A stretch of DNA of 64,000 nt from a virus. Below, piece after piece: positions 54,251-63,610 of this stretch; positions within the stretch are counted from its first letter, which is position 1, and each line of letters opens with the position of its first letter. Position numbers and translations under genes: made by a program. The DNA lies in IMG/VR virus record IMGVR_UViG_3300032177_000002, positions 1-64,000 of that record; one strand, given 5' to 3'. A model generated the notes under the pieces. The model made no database searches and was not told the DNA's origin. It saw only the letters and a list, made by a program, of their open reading frames with translations.

Positions 54251-55170
54251 TATGTTCTCCGTACCCAGTAAGTAATTATTTTATCTATCCCTTTTGATGA
54301 AGGAGCAATAGTCGAATTAAAATTAGAAGTCTTATCACATAACAGCATCAAATGAGCGGGTGTTAAAGTCGGGTACATACACCTATAATAATAATCAACA
54401 CCACCAATAGTAAGCATACATTCATCATTGCTAACCTCTATACCCTGCTGTCTACTACAAAGCACATAAGGAATACCTAAAGGATCCTCAAACGATCCTA
54501 GTATTGCTGCAGGATTAGTGACATCTGTACCAGTAATACCACCTCTAAAAAAATATAACTTCGACAATCTAGCCTTGCTATCGAATCCCCATACCCCCAA
54601 TCCACCAGACTGCAACCCAATAAAGTATGCCAACGCATCCGTAGCGTAAATAAGCCTTGCATTAACCATACGTACAACACCTGCAGGCATCAGGTCCAAC
54701 CCCACCAACCTATTAACGCCATCACATCCCTTAGTCACACAAAAGAATATCGGGAACGTTGAACATCCAGAAATTGCTGAGTCCGGTTTTACATTTCCAA
54801 AAATACAATGGCTATCAACCCATCCATCAAATGTAAAATCCCTAGCTGTGCAGTCTTCTGATCTGTTATCCCAATAAACTGGATTACCCTGTCCAGTCCA
54901 ACCCAATCCCATACCAGTATGTGTAACAAGATCATAAGATGCCCTAACTGCCGGTTCAATTATAGTATACAAGTACCCTGTAGCACTTATATCACTATAA
55001 ATCCTAATTGCGCCAAGTTGCGCAATTCTGGCCATACATACATTTACAGAGTCTGCAGGCTTAATCCAATTGTATCCAGTTTCGCATCTAGTCCATCCAT
55101 TCGTGATTGCTGTTGACGCTAATGTCGCGCTAAACGCGGATCCAGCACAAGTAAATGTCACGAACGCCAT
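54250..55170 (-). CDS. Hypothetical virion-region protein, 306 aa
   Basis: Beta-rich, Gly/Cys-containing protein (MAFVTFTCAGSAFSATLAST, WTRCETGYNWIKPADSVNV, YRCMYPTLTPAHLMLLCDKT). Ten or more cysteines spread along the chain suggest disulfides or metal. The start lacks a cleavable signal. Located just after the capsid gene set. Probably a virion decoration or fibre; no family recognised. Confidence 0.65.
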   Translation of the reverse strand: MAFVTFTCAGSAFSATLASTAITNGWTRCETGYNWIKPADSVNVCMARIAQLGAIRIYSDISATGYLYTIIEPAVRASYDLVTHTGMGLGWTGQGNPVYWDNRSEDCTARDFTFDGWVDSHCIFGNVKPDSAISGCSTFPIFFCVTKGCDGVNRLVGLDLMPAGVVRMVNARLIYATDALAYFIGLQSGGLGVWGFDSKARLSKLYFFRGGITGTDVTNPAAILGSFEDPLGIPYVLCSRQQGIEVSNDECMLTIGGVDYYYRCMYPTLTPAHLMLLCDKTSNFNSTIAPSSKGIDKIITYWVRRT

Positions 55171-55213
55171 TAGTATCTCCTAAATTCTGCTAATCCAGTT
55201 TGAGTATCACTAG

Positions 55214-55567
55214 TCATCTACTATAACCTTCTTTCAGTCTAGGCATGTATCTGCATTCACCTGTTCGTATTAAATCAGATCTAACAACTGATCCAGAAAA
55301 AGTAGACGACACAATAATCCTGGTGTCGTCTACTTGAACAAATATTCGTTCACCTACTGCGCAATTACCATTACTTATTAACTCTGCCCCAAATGAAGAG
55401 TTTCTGAACCCTTTTGGTAACGATAACGAATGCTGAACGCCAGTACGTAGGATCGCCAATGCTGTTACACTCTTAGATACTATCAACTGCTGGAGGGATA
55501 ACGAGTCTGACGGATTTTGCAGATCAAAAGACTTGGTAATTCCGATTTTGGTGTTTGCTACTACCAT
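55214..55567 (-). CDS. Small virion-region protein, 117 aa
   Basis: ATG at 55567 in the window between the 67-aa and 306-aa genes. Beta-rich, with the segment NCAVGERIFVQVDDTRIIVS and hydrophobic VTALAILRTGVQHSL. Its position directly downstream of the capsid gene is where head-decoration or head-completion proteins are usually encoded. Not proven. Confidence 0.6.
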   Translation of the reverse strand: MVVANTKIGITKSFDLQNPSDSLSLQQLIVSKSVTALAILRTGVQHSLSLPKGFRNSSFGAELISNGNCAVGERIFVQVDDTRIIVSSTFSGSVVRSDLIRTGECRYMPRLKEGYSR

Positions 55568-55576
55568 GGCACATGG

Positions 55577-55780
55577 TTAACTGATTTTTTCCCCCGAATT
55601 CTCCACTTGAACTACTACTTTTTTCTTCTGTTCTACCACATGAACAGAAAACCCAGCAGTAGACTTACATCGGTTAATTAGCCCTGCATCTGTAGAAACT
55701 AAAGTAATCCCTTCTCTAAACTTTACACCAGATAAGGTATACGATTTTCCACCATTATACGTAATTTCCGCCTTTACCAT
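55577..55780 (-). CDS. Small hypothetical protein next to capsid, 67 aa
   Basis: I use the ATG at 55780 (MVKAEITYNGGKSYTL) because AGGAG is suitably spaced; an earlier one exists at 55801. Beta-rich with a positively charged C-terminal stretch (VEQKKKVVVQVENSGEK). It resembles small capsid-adjacent proteins in position only. Confidence 0.6.
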   Translation of the reverse strand: MVKAEITYNGGKSYTLSGVKFREGITLVSTDAGLINRCKSTAGFSVHVVEQKKKVVVQVENSGEKIS

Positions 55781-55826
55781 TTTATACTCCTGTTTGTTCA
55801 CCTAAATTTGCTTATGCTGCTGAATA

Positions 55827-57032
55827 TTATGACGGAACCGCAATATTCTTTACCAAAACAGTAGCATCCGTTTCTTCAATAGCTGCCCATATTTTAATCG
55901 TAACTGCAAACTCCCACACGCCACGAAAAATATTACGATCTTTCTCAATGCGTATATCCCGCCCGATACAGATAATAAGATTTTGCGGATTCGTTAATAG
56001 AATCTGTCCGCCAGTCTTATAGGTAGCCTTAACAGTTGCTCCTGAACCTATAGCGCCACCACCAAGGCGTATCCATGTTCCTGCGGTAGCATTTACCGAA
56101 TAATCTACGCCAGAAATGTACGCAGCAGTAGGAACCTTGCCCAAAGTTGTTGGCGTAAGTACCAAATCGGTAATAGGACCGAAACTTAAAGCAGTTGCTG
56201 TAGTTCCATCTGTATTAGCCACGGAGTTTTCGCAGTGTTGAGGTGCCGAATCCAAAAGGCTCATCGGCACCAACTCAACACCAAATGCTGGAACATTACC
56301 AACCGAAGCAAGCATGTCATCCCCAGATGCTGTAGCCCGAGTGCTTACCTTTTCCCTATAAACTTGCTCATGATCTGGACTCAAAAAGAACTTCATACTA
56401 GCTTTGTTTTTTCGAAATTTGTTAGGCATCGCGTTAAGAGAACGGCTCAAGAGTGACGGAGCCATAGCCTCACCCGCCGCGTCAACGACATGCCCACTCT
56501 CAGCATTCTTTAGGAACCCATTGAACAACGCCAGCAAGCTGTCCTTAACGTACAAACTACCAGATCCGCCCTCGTACAAATCGCTTTCCAAAGCTGCAGG
56601 ACCCAACGTATTTCCGTTCCAATACATCTCTTCCATATTATTGGCAGCCCGCGTAGCCATCATCTTGATAACATGCTGCTCAATAGAATCCCCTTCGATA
56701 TTCTCTTCTTTAGTTATGTCAGAAATCTCGAAAGGTACCATAATTTCACGGTGCTCTAGTGTAAGCCTGCTGGCAGTAACACCACGCCGAACACCGGGAT
56801 CTACTGCTTCCTCTTTTGGTACAGCAACACGATTAGCTACATTGATTTTATCAATGTACTTCTGCAATGGCTTAAACTTAATAATTCGTGCCATACCCTT
56901 AATACCAGTTTCATCAATCACGTAATCGATAAACTGATCTGCCTGTTCCGCATTAAGCATTCCAGCCGCGGCAAGGGCATCGGTGGTGATCGTTGTTTTT
57001 TCGATCAACTCCTTATTTGTCATGCCTCTCAT
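55827..57032 (-). CDS. Major capsid protein (HK97-fold), 401 aa
   Basis: Forms the icosahedral head. ITKEENIEGDSIEQHVIKMM followed by ATRAANNMEEMYWNGN is a pattern seen in major capsid proteins; the N-terminus is helical (ELIEKTTITTDALAAAGMLN). The order protease (XkdF-like), acidic scaffold-like gene, capsid supports it. AAAAGGATGATTAGAT precedes the ATG at 57032; a GC-rich hairpin lies just upstream at 57060-57073. Confidence 0.9.
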   Translation of the reverse strand: MRGMTNKELIEKTTITTDALAAAGMLNAEQADQFIDYVIDETGIKGMARIIKFKPLQKYIDKINVANRVAVPKEEAVDPGVRRGVTASRLTLEHREIMVPFEISDITKEENIEGDSIEQHVIKMMATRAANNMEEMYWNGNTLGPAALESDLYEGGSGSLYVKDSLLALFNGFLKNAESGHVVDAAGEAMAPSLLSRSLNAMPNKFRKNKASMKFFLSPDHEQVYREKVSTRATASGDDMLASVGNVPAFGVELVPMSLLDSAPQHCENSVANTDGTTATALSFGPITDLVLTPTTLGKVPTAAYISGVDYSVNATAGTWIRLGGGAIGSGATVKATYKTGGQILLTNPQNLIICIGRDIRIEKDRNIFRGVWEFAVTIKIWAAIEETDATVLVKNIAVPS

Positions 57033-57059
57033 ATCTAATCATCCTTTTCTTTTCGGCGA

Positions 57060-57073
57060 GGCGGTTGACCGCC
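57060..57073 (-). other. GC-rich hairpin upstream of the capsid gene
   Basis: GGCGGT and ACCGCC form a perfect 6-bp stem with a 2-nt loop (or 5 bp with a 4-nt loop), between the scaffold-like stop at 57079 and the capsid start at 57032. It stands out in AT-rich DNA. It could stabilise or process the capsid mRNA or attenuate read-through. There is no T-run, so it is not a standard terminator. Confidence 0.4.
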
Positions 57074-57078
57074 CTTAC

Positions 57079-58230
57079 CTATTGGTTAAAAATATTAGCC
57101 CACATGCTAACTTGTTTCTCTACAAGTGCCGGCTGATCTGCATCGGCACCGGCAGGTCTAGTCCCCTCTAAACTATCAAGGCGCTTATTGACATTAGCTA
57201 TAGTTTCAGCTAACTCTGCCAGTGCCATTGCCAGTTCTTTCTGTGTATCACCCTCGTCTACTTTAGTACCCTGCTCCTGCGGCAATAATGGCAAGTCAGC
57301 ATTGCATTGTTTCTCAACATTTTGTTCCTTATCCTCAATGTTTTTCATTCCAAGTTCCTGTAGTATTTCTTGAAGCATGTCTACTGCTTTTTTAAATGAT
57401 GACAATCGTGCCACCTTCATTTTTCGGCCAACCTTAACCAGCGCCTCTGACCCATTTGTAACACTACTAGCTTTAGCAGTGGCATCAGGATCAGCGCATG
57501 TATCTTCACGTTTAGCACTTGCTTCTGTACCTTGACTCTCCGCATCATCACTAGCGAATTGACCTATAACTGAATCTAATACATCCACCGCGTTTTGAAT
57601 TTTCGTGGTTACCTGTGGCGGGATCACATTACTAGCTTGATCTAATTTCTTTAACTCATTAGTTGCTTCTGCCAATGATGCAACTGCTGCCGTAATACCA
57701 TCAGCTACATCACTAATTGCCTTTACAGTCGTAGTTTTACTATCTTTAGTACGTTCAAATAACTCAGATAAACTCTTTGAAATACCAGCTATTTCTTCAC
57801 AAACGCATTTTGGTAAATCACTTGCACCAAATTTTGATTCCTTAGAATCTAATACAATTCGCATCAGCTTGTGCAATGCATTCTTGGTAACCTCTATAAC
57901 CTTTTCAACTTTTACTATTGCGACAGGCTCTGTAGTCTCTTCCTCAACCTCTATATCTACGTCTTCCTCCTCCGCCGCAGATACAACCGTATCTACTAAG
58001 TTACCTGCGTCTTTTTCAACGCCAAAATTTTCCGCGTCTTCACGCGGTATAGCTACTCTTGGCATAGTACTCTCCATCCGTTCCACTTGTAGCGTTCCGT
58101 CATCTCTCTTGATAATAAGGAAGCCACGCTTGTTAGCTGGTCGATCAACAACAGATACCTCGCGCACATCCAACTCGGTAAGACGTGCTACTACAGTATC
58201 CGTATTATTTTCTTTGTTTTTTTCTTGCAT
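57079..58230 (-). CDS. Acidic scaffold-like protein with XkdF-type PAN motif, 383 aa
   Basis: ATG at 58230 chosen over an upstream GTG. The first 50 residues contain LDVREVSVVDRPANKRGFLI, a motif of head-protease/scaffold proteins (ExSxVDxPAN). The rest is Glu/Lys-rich with coiled-coil stretches and no fold I can name. It sits between the protease and capsid genes, the usual scaffold slot. It probably directs capsid assembly and is cleaved. Confidence 0.72.
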   Translation of the reverse strand: MQEKNKENNTDTVVARLTELDVREVSVVDRPANKRGFLIIKRDDGTLQVERMESTMPRVAIPREDAENFGVEKDAGNLVDTVVSAAEEEDVDIEVEEETTEPVAIVKVEKVIEVTKNALHKLMRIVLDSKESKFGASDLPKCVCEEIAGISKSLSELFERTKDSKTTTVKAISDVADGITAAVASLAEATNELKKLDQASNVIPPQVTTKIQNAVDVLDSVIGQFASDDAESQGTEASAKREDTCADPDATAKASSVTNGSEALVKVGRKMKVARLSSFKKAVDMLQEILQELGMKNIEDKEQNVEKQCNADLPLLPQEQGTKVDEGDTQKELAMALAELAETIANVNKRLDSLEGTRPAGADADQPALVEKQVSMWANIFNQ

Positions 58231-58251
58231 ATCCACTTACCTGGTATTGTC

Positions 58252-59172
58252 TCAAACTCTGCCCCGCCTTGCAAATCCGCCAATAGAAAAACCCGTAAAT
58301 TCTCCACGCTTTATCTCCTCCCATAACTCACCATCCTTAACGTGATACATCAAAAGCCAACTCCCTTTTTTTACTTCCTGCCCATTAACAACAAAATCCG
58401 TAGGTGCCAGATAGCTTTCGTATATATCAAGTTTATCGTTTGCTATGCTCTGATGCATTATACCTCGGTCTTGTAGCTCTGCTAGCCATGCATGAGCCGC
58501 ATTGGATATCTCGTCCTCAGATACCACATCTCCCTGACTGTCAACCGTTTCTGGCTCCAAAACAATACCAAACACTACCCTTTTATCTTCTGCCTTATCT
58601 ATAGGTAATAACCGTACTTGCTTTTCAACATCACGTTTACCCGTATTTTCTTCTTTTAGCTTACCAACTACCCCCTTTACCCCGTCAGTTATGCTTATTG
58701 TTCTAAAACTTTCTTCCACAAACTCCCCAGGGTCCCTCTGCCTAAATCTCCATGAATTTTCTGTATCATCAGGTGCCCCAGGTTTAATTTTAAAGTTGTG
58801 ATTTTTAATCCATAATACAGCATCACCTTTCGTTGCAAACTTTACTTTATCTAAAATCAAAGTTTGCATAACCATTTGCTTCCTTACTTCTGAAAGTCCT
58901 AACAGCGATATTTCAGTATCGCTCAACCCTATAGCAAATGCCTTGCAGCAAGTGTCAAAATCCAAGTCCTCACTCACGTTAATGCTATGTTCCATACCTC
59001 TATTAGACATTTCCTGCAAAACAAGCAAATGATCTCCTACGGTACACTCCTTTTCAATATTCTGTGTATCAGTATAATCTAAGTGCATGCTTGCATGTAT
59101 GCCAAGCAATATCGCACTAGGCATTCTATCTATGCTTATTTTGGATAACCCTTTAGTAAAATCAATGCCCAT
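58252..59172 (-). CDS. XkdF-like prohead protease, 306 aa
   Basis: The C-terminal half has the XkdF/serine protease pattern: VVFGIVLEPETVDSQGDVVS, HAWLAELQDRGIMHQSIAND, SYLAPTDFVVNGQEVKKGSW, LWEEIKRGEFTGFSIGG. The N-terminal half includes DAVLWIKNHNFK-type sequence (GDAVLWIKNHNFKIKPGAPD, with AAs such as WRFRQRDP) found in related phage proteins. It matures the head. Located between the gp7-like and scaffold-like genes. Confidence 0.82.
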   Translation of the reverse strand: MGIDFTKGLSKISIDRMPSAILLGIHASMHLDYTDTQNIEKECTVGDHLLVLQEMSNRGMEHSINVSEDLDFDTCCKAFAIGLSDTEISLLGLSEVRKQMVMQTLILDKVKFATKGDAVLWIKNHNFKIKPGAPDDTENSWRFRQRDPGEFVEESFRTISITDGVKGVVGKLKEENTGKRDVEKQVRLLPIDKAEDKRVVFGIVLEPETVDSQGDVVSEDEISNAAHAWLAELQDRGIMHQSIANDKLDIYESYLAPTDFVVNGQEVKKGSWLLMYHVKDGELWEEIKRGEFTGFSIGGFARRGRV

Positions 59173-59174
59173 AA

Positions 59175-59432
59175 CTATATGGCTCCCGTAATTTCTATAC
59201 TATACCCATCCATACAAATTTTGTGAATAAATGCTGTAAAAAATACTGCATGGCTAGGTCTGTATAATACCAAATCATCTTCGTGCCGATCACACTCGCA
59301 GTCCCACTTTTTATTTAATGTTACACCATCAATCACATAATGCCGTAATTTTACATCGTCAGTTGTTATAGACACATTACCAGCATCGTATTCGGCAACT
59401 ACTTTTCCGCACTTATAAATGTTCATGATCAT
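59175..59432 (-). CDS. Hypothetical protein, 85 aa
   Basis: Small protein (IMNIYKCGKVVAEYDAGNVS, WDCECDRHEDDLVLYRPSHA) with five cysteines, no signature. Placed between the gp7-like and protease genes, 2-3 bp apart, so cotranscribed and probably cotranslated. Function unknown. Confidence 0.55.
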   Translation of the reverse strand: MIMNIYKCGKVVAEYDAGNVSITTDDVKLRHYVIDGVTLNKKWDCECDRHEDDLVLYRPSHAVFFTAFIHKICMDGYSIEITGAI

Positions 59433-59435
59433 GTA

Positions 59436-60464
59436 TCACATGCTACCACTAGAAATCATAACAGGTTCTGTTCTGCATCTAGGATGGAATGGCGGAAGTA
59501 CAATATTTCTTCCGGCAAGTTTCTTTGCGGCTTCTGGCGATCCGCGTGGAGAATCACCTATAATACTTTTTACGTCCTTTGCCGATAACCACGGGGCTGC
59601 TTCTTTCACTGCATCAGGCGTATCAGCTGCCACTATCGCTTGTATCTGCGCGGTCCCATAAGCAATAGAAAATGTAGTTCCGTTAAGCTCTCGGCATATC
59701 GGACTAGTGCGTTCATCCATAGGGTTTATAAGTTGAAACGTAACTACCCCAGCTTCGGCAAATTGCGTAATACGCGCGATCACCCTTGATTGATGGCCAG
59801 ATACTGATGCTAGCTGCTGAAAGTACAAATCTGGATTTCCTGCATACCTAGCAGGAAGTTCCGGCGCAAACTGGGACATACCAGGCGACATCCCCAACCC
59901 AAACTCCTGTCTTATGGCATCTCGCAATATAGGCCCTGCTTCCCTGTAAGAAAGTCCCTGATTTAGAAGGACATCGTTAGATACTTCTCGTATTCTTTGT
60001 GATAAATGCTCATCAAAAAACGAGCCAATCCAAAACTTTTGGTGCCCAGCCACTGCATCCACTGCCTTCTGGTCTATTACAGAAAAATTAAACCCTACTT
60101 TTATTTCCTTTGATGCTTCTTCCTTACTAAAAATATATATAGATTTAAGTCTAGTCTTAATTATTCCTGCTTGCTTATCTGTTAATGGACTTTTTAGTTT
60201 ATACCCCAGCATTACCAAAAATGAATCTATAGAATCGCTCGTGTAACCACGCGCATCGAGATCAGCAAGCCCCGTATCTAAAGCAGTTTTAGCTGATAAG
60301 GCCCACGCTTCAGACATTTCTTTTGTCATGCGTGCTTCTAATCCAAGTACTAATCTTTTAATATCTATTTTTAGAATGCTGCATACTGCCCCTTCAATAC
60401 TGCATTGAAGCGTTATTAGATCTTCTAAATCTAAGTTAGATAAATCTAAATAATTCCGCGCCAT
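59436..60464 (-). CDS. SPP1 gp7/Mu gpF-like minor head protein, 342 aa
   Basis: The C-terminal signature DERTSPICRELNGTTFSI and PFHPRCRTEPV, with the conserved Cys/His residues, identifies the gp7/Mu gpF minor head domain, which acts in DNA injection and ejection. The N-terminal 200 residues are helical. Start at ATG 60464 overlapping the upstream gene by 19 bp. Located right after the portal-linked gene. Confidence 0.85.
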   Translation of the reverse strand: MARNYLDLSNLDLEDLITLQCSIEGAVCSILKIDIKRLVLGLEARMTKEMSEAWALSAKTALDTGLADLDARGYTSDSIDSFLVMLGYKLKSPLTDKQAGIIKTRLKSIYIFSKEEASKEIKVGFNFSVIDQKAVDAVAGHQKFWIGSFFDEHLSQRIREVSNDVLLNQGLSYREAGPILRDAIRQEFGLGMSPGMSQFAPELPARYAGNPDLYFQQLASVSGHQSRVIARITQFAEAGVVTFQLINPMDERTSPICRELNGTTFSIAYGTAQIQAIVAADTPDAVKEAAPWLSAKDVKSIIGDSPRGSPEAAKKLAGRNIVLPPFHPRCRTEPVMISSGSM

Positions 60465-61186
60465 AATAATGCACTTTTATTGCAATGATACGTAGGTGTC
60501 TCAACTCCTACTTGTTTATTTGCGATGTCCTCAATAAGTTTTATGGATCCAGGATCTAGCTTGCAGTCCTCTATCACTAACATCAGTGCTGGCATGTTTA
60601 CTATGCGAATACTATCAATTACGTTTTCACTCTTTGTTGTTACATTTTCCAGCAACTTCTTAGCTTCTGCTTCTAATTTATCTTTAATAGATTGAGACAA
60701 GCTTGATTGAGGTATTCTTGCCAATGCATTTCTCAAATGTGGCAAGTCAATTCCACCATCGGCATTACGAACCGGGAAATGCCTCAAAGTCCTTGGCACT
60801 GTTTTACCGTCTCCATCCTTTGTTCCACCCGGCTCAATATAAAGAAATGCGGAGTCTGGCAAGTCATTAACAAATACCGTAGGCCATACTGCTTTTTCCC
60901 TACGTTCCATCGGCGGTAGCGTAACAAACATTTGACAGACTTCTACTACATCACCAAAAACTACCTCTCCGATATCCGCTTTCTTCAGTTCAGTACGAAA
61001 AAATCTGCCATCACGATCATTTCGTACTATTACATGATCCTTAAACACACCGCACAATACAAACTCTTCACCACCATCAACTTGTTCTACTATTTCTCTC
61101 TGCAGCTCCCTTACATAACTATCAACTCCTCCATAGCAGGTAAACCCGTCATCCAATGCAATCTGAACAAAATACATTTTTGGCAT
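60446..61186 (-). CDS. Prohead-associated protein with a head-protein signature, 246 aa
   Basis: ATG at 61186, 1 bp after the portal stop, with AAGGGATAGG upstream; a frame starting at 61231 would overlap the portal. The signature LPDSAFLYIEPGGTKDGDGK, then TVPRTLRHFPVRN and DLPHLRNALARIPQ is one I recall from phage prohead proteins (often in scaffold/protease proteins). The C-terminus (HCNKSALLWRGII) is beta-like. Likely a head assembly protein. Confidence 0.7.
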   Translation of the reverse strand: MPKMYFVQIALDDGFTCYGGVDSYVRELQREIVEQVDGGEEFVLCGVFKDHVIVRNDRDGRFFRTELKKADIGEVVFGDVVEVCQMFVTLPPMERREKAVWPTVFVNDLPDSAFLYIEPGGTKDGDGKTVPRTLRHFPVRNADGGIDLPHLRNALARIPQSSLSQSIKDKLEAEAKKLLENVTTKSENVIDSIRIVNMPALMLVIEDCKLDPGSIKLIEDIANKQVGVETPTYHCNKSALLWRGII

Positions 61187-61187
61187 C

Positions 61188-62864
61188 CTATCCCTTATTG
61201 TCAACATCGTTATGTAAGAAAAATCTGTCATCTAATTCTTTTTCTACTCTTCTACGCAAATCTAGCAACCCGTCTATCACATGCCGTGCTGCCACTTTCG
61301 GCTCAGCTACCCCGTTACCAGTGGCTGATCCATTCATACCTTGTTGAGCAGCAGCAAACGTTATAGAGAACGGCGTATCCAACGGCACACCCTGCGGCAT
61401 CGGGCCTATGTCATCTCCAAACACTCCTCTCACTATCCTGTCAGCTCTACGAGGCGTCATACCGCCAGACTTCTCTGCTATCCCCATAAGCCTTATCAAT
61501 TCGCTATCGTCTGTAACGTTTGGATGATTAGTCTTTAACGTGTGGAATCTTGCACCCCAACGGGATAAAACATGCCGATTAAAAAGGAAGTCGTCATCTG
61601 CTCGCTCAGGAGCAAATACTTGCTCGTCCGCGACAGCCTTACTTGCATCTGCTGTTGCTCTAGTGTAATCCTCTGTTTTTCCGACGAACACAGGCGGCAA
61701 TCTAAATGAGTATCTTATTTTATCCCTATTGTTAGCATCATACTTTTGAAAAAGTTCATCTGTTTTCTGGTATCCTGCCAAAGGCTCAATTCTAATTTTA
61801 AAACTATTTGGACTTTGAATACCACCTTCAGTCGTATCACCTTCCAACAACAAAAACTTACTGAAGTTCATTGCCCCCTGAACCTGTTCTTCTGTCCACT
61901 CCTTCAACCTAGCTATAGATCCCTCGGTCAGCGCACCGTTTTCTATGATAACGAACATCGACGGAATACCATTACTAGTTAATGTATTATAATTAGTCTC
62001 TTCAGCAGCCCTACTTCCATAGATAGAAAACAAGTTACCAACATAATGGGGAACTCCATACGGAGTAGTCGGATGATAAATCCTGAAATGCATTAAAGCA
62101 GTCGCACGCTTATCCACGGGCATCGTGTTAGAGTACTTTCCTGTATACTTATCTAAGTACCTAGGATCTCCAGCTTCTTTAAACCATAATAGACTTCCGC
62201 CATTCGCCATCGGCATAACAAAACGCCGGAACCTATGCCACATAGCAACCTGAGTTACAGAGTAATCCGACGTAGGGTCCACACGTGGAACCATTACCTT
62301 TACTGGTTCCACGTCCCTCTTAACTAACCTCACCGCATATCCTGGTATGTGACTCATTCCTACTAAGTCACCATTTATACCATCTACCAATTCTATGTAC
62401 CCATTCCCACATGAATGCTGATCGTCCTTTGTATTTTTTCGTATGGTATCAAACGATTCAGTCGGGTGAACCGTTTCCATCATCATTAGGAGCCTTGCTT
62501 TTTCCTCCTCTATTTGAGCAACAAGACCTTCCCTAACACCGTCTTTCATCTGACGTTCTCGTAGTTGCCAGCCAAACCCGGTGGTATTTGTTACTATAGC
62601 TTGAATGCATTGCCGTAACTCTGTACTTTGATCTTTCAAAGTTGCTAATTTTATTAAAGAGTAAGGAGGCTCTATTATCTGCTGACCAATAACATTGCAA
62701 TCCTGGAATACGTCCTTCTCATCCACATTTGACGCTGTACCGCTAGAATTCTCTTGTTTAAATAAAGTTGATCTACCTATAGGTATCGCCCTAAGTGTTA
62801 CACTACGTTTACGACCTTCTTTATCTACTGCGTCTAATGCTATTGTGCTCTCACCAGCCTTCAT
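61188..62864 (-). CDS. Portal protein, 558 aa
   Basis: Forms the dodecameric DNA entry port. Features of SPP1/HK97-type portals are visible: a helical N-terminus, IYHPTTPYGVPHYVGNLFSI, SRAAEETNYNTLTSNGIPSM, and the KTEDYTRATADASKAVADEQ V-type stem region with FRLPPVFVGKTED. The ATG at 62864 overlaps the previous stop region. Downstream is a head assembly gene, in the canonical order terminase, portal, minor head protein. Confidence 0.92.
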   Translation of the reverse strand: MKAGESTIALDAVDKEGRKRSVTLRAIPIGRSTLFKQENSSGTASNVDEKDVFQDCNVIGQQIIEPPYSLIKLATLKDQSTELRQCIQAIVTNTTGFGWQLRERQMKDGVREGLVAQIEEEKARLLMMMETVHPTESFDTIRKNTKDDQHSCGNGYIELVDGINGDLVGMSHIPGYAVRLVKRDVEPVKVMVPRVDPTSDYSVTQVAMWHRFRRFVMPMANGGSLLWFKEAGDPRYLDKYTGKYSNTMPVDKRATALMHFRIYHPTTPYGVPHYVGNLFSIYGSRAAEETNYNTLTSNGIPSMFVIIENGALTEGSIARLKEWTEEQVQGAMNFSKFLLLEGDTTEGGIQSPNSFKIRIEPLAGYQKTDELFQKYDANNRDKIRYSFRLPPVFVGKTEDYTRATADASKAVADEQVFAPERADDDFLFNRHVLSRWGARFHTLKTNHPNVTDDSELIRLMGIAEKSGGMTPRRADRIVRGVFGDDIGPMPQGVPLDTPFSITFAAAQQGMNGSATGNGVAEPKVAARHVIDGLLDLRRRVEKELDDRFFLHNDVDNKG

Positions 62865-62865
62865 G

Positions 62866-63117
62866 TTACCCCTTAACGGTAGCCAAAGCCGTATTCAACT
62901 TAGAACGAATCTCATTCACCAGTGTGCGTAACAGAGCCATCTCTGCAGCCGAAGGTGGATCAGTGAAAGCTAAAAGCACGGGTGCAGCCACAGCAGACCT
63001 ATTAGTTAGATCATCAGCAATACCCCTCAAAACTGTTGCTAATGAAGGAGTTCCGGCAGCTCCTGATGTTAACTGCGCCCCGCCCTCACCAAAGTTTGAC
63101 TTTATAATATTACTCAT
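62866..63117 (-). CDS. Small hypothetical protein, 83 aa
   Basis: Ala/Leu-rich helical protein (LATVLRGIADDLTNRSAVAA, AEMALLRTLVNEIRSKLNTA) ending with VKG and a stop that overlaps the portal start region. Between terminase and portal. It may be a head completion or decoration protein; unknown. Confidence 0.6.
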   Translation of the reverse strand: MSNIIKSNFGEGGAQLTSGAAGTPSLATVLRGIADDLTNRSAVAAPVLLAFTDPPSAAEMALLRTLVNEIRSKLNTALATVKG

Positions 63118-63140
63118 ATCAATCCCCTTATGCTTTTACG

Positions 63141-63461
63141 TTATCCCCAAGCTTCCCATAACAAGAGCTCAGTAGTTGTATCGTTAACGTCTGCCAACAC
63201 TGGTATTTTTATCCCGCAATTTCCATTGCTATCTTTTATTGCCTCAATCCCGCCAGACGCCAGAACAGACCGTGTTCCATCTGCGATGGTTTTAATATTT
63301 TGCCCTGTAGCCAAACCGTCTGCAGACTCAACCTTAATACTATTCGTCAGATTACTAACTACTGCCTTTTTTGGCATGAACCCAACTACCAGAACATTCA
63401 ACGTAGCATTCGTTGCTTTTACTTGTCCTGATACGTATTTAGACCCAACAGTACTTGACAT
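63141..63461 (-). CDS. Small beta-rich virion protein, 106 aa
   Basis: ATG at 63461 (MSSTVGSKYVSG) is preceded by AAAGGAGATTTAAG, a strong site; the longer frame starting at 63494 is not needed. Beta-rich, Gly/Ala/Asn-containing (VSGQVKATNATLNVLVVGFM, GNCGIKIPVLADVNDTTTEL). A decoration or head protein by location only. Confidence 0.62.
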   Translation of the reverse strand: MSSTVGSKYVSGQVKATNATLNVLVVGFMPKKAVVSNLTNSIKVESADGLATGQNIKTIADGTRSVLASGGIEAIKDSNGNCGIKIPVLADVNDTTTELLLWEAWG

Positions 63462-63610
63462 CTTAAATCTCCTTTGGTTACCTAGTTGTAACACGTATTA
63501 CGATGATATCATGCAAGTTTATACCTTAGCAACACACGGTATTTCCTGCAATCAAGCCATTTGGTTTTCTTAGTTCCATATTTTTAAGCTCTAATCTCTA
63601 CGCATCATCC

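Noticed and set aside
63462-63610. Promoter candidate between terminase and the next gene
   Set aside because: Best boxes (TTGCTA, then TATAAA or ATATCA) do not pair at normal spacing; only an ATGATATCAT palindrome stands out.
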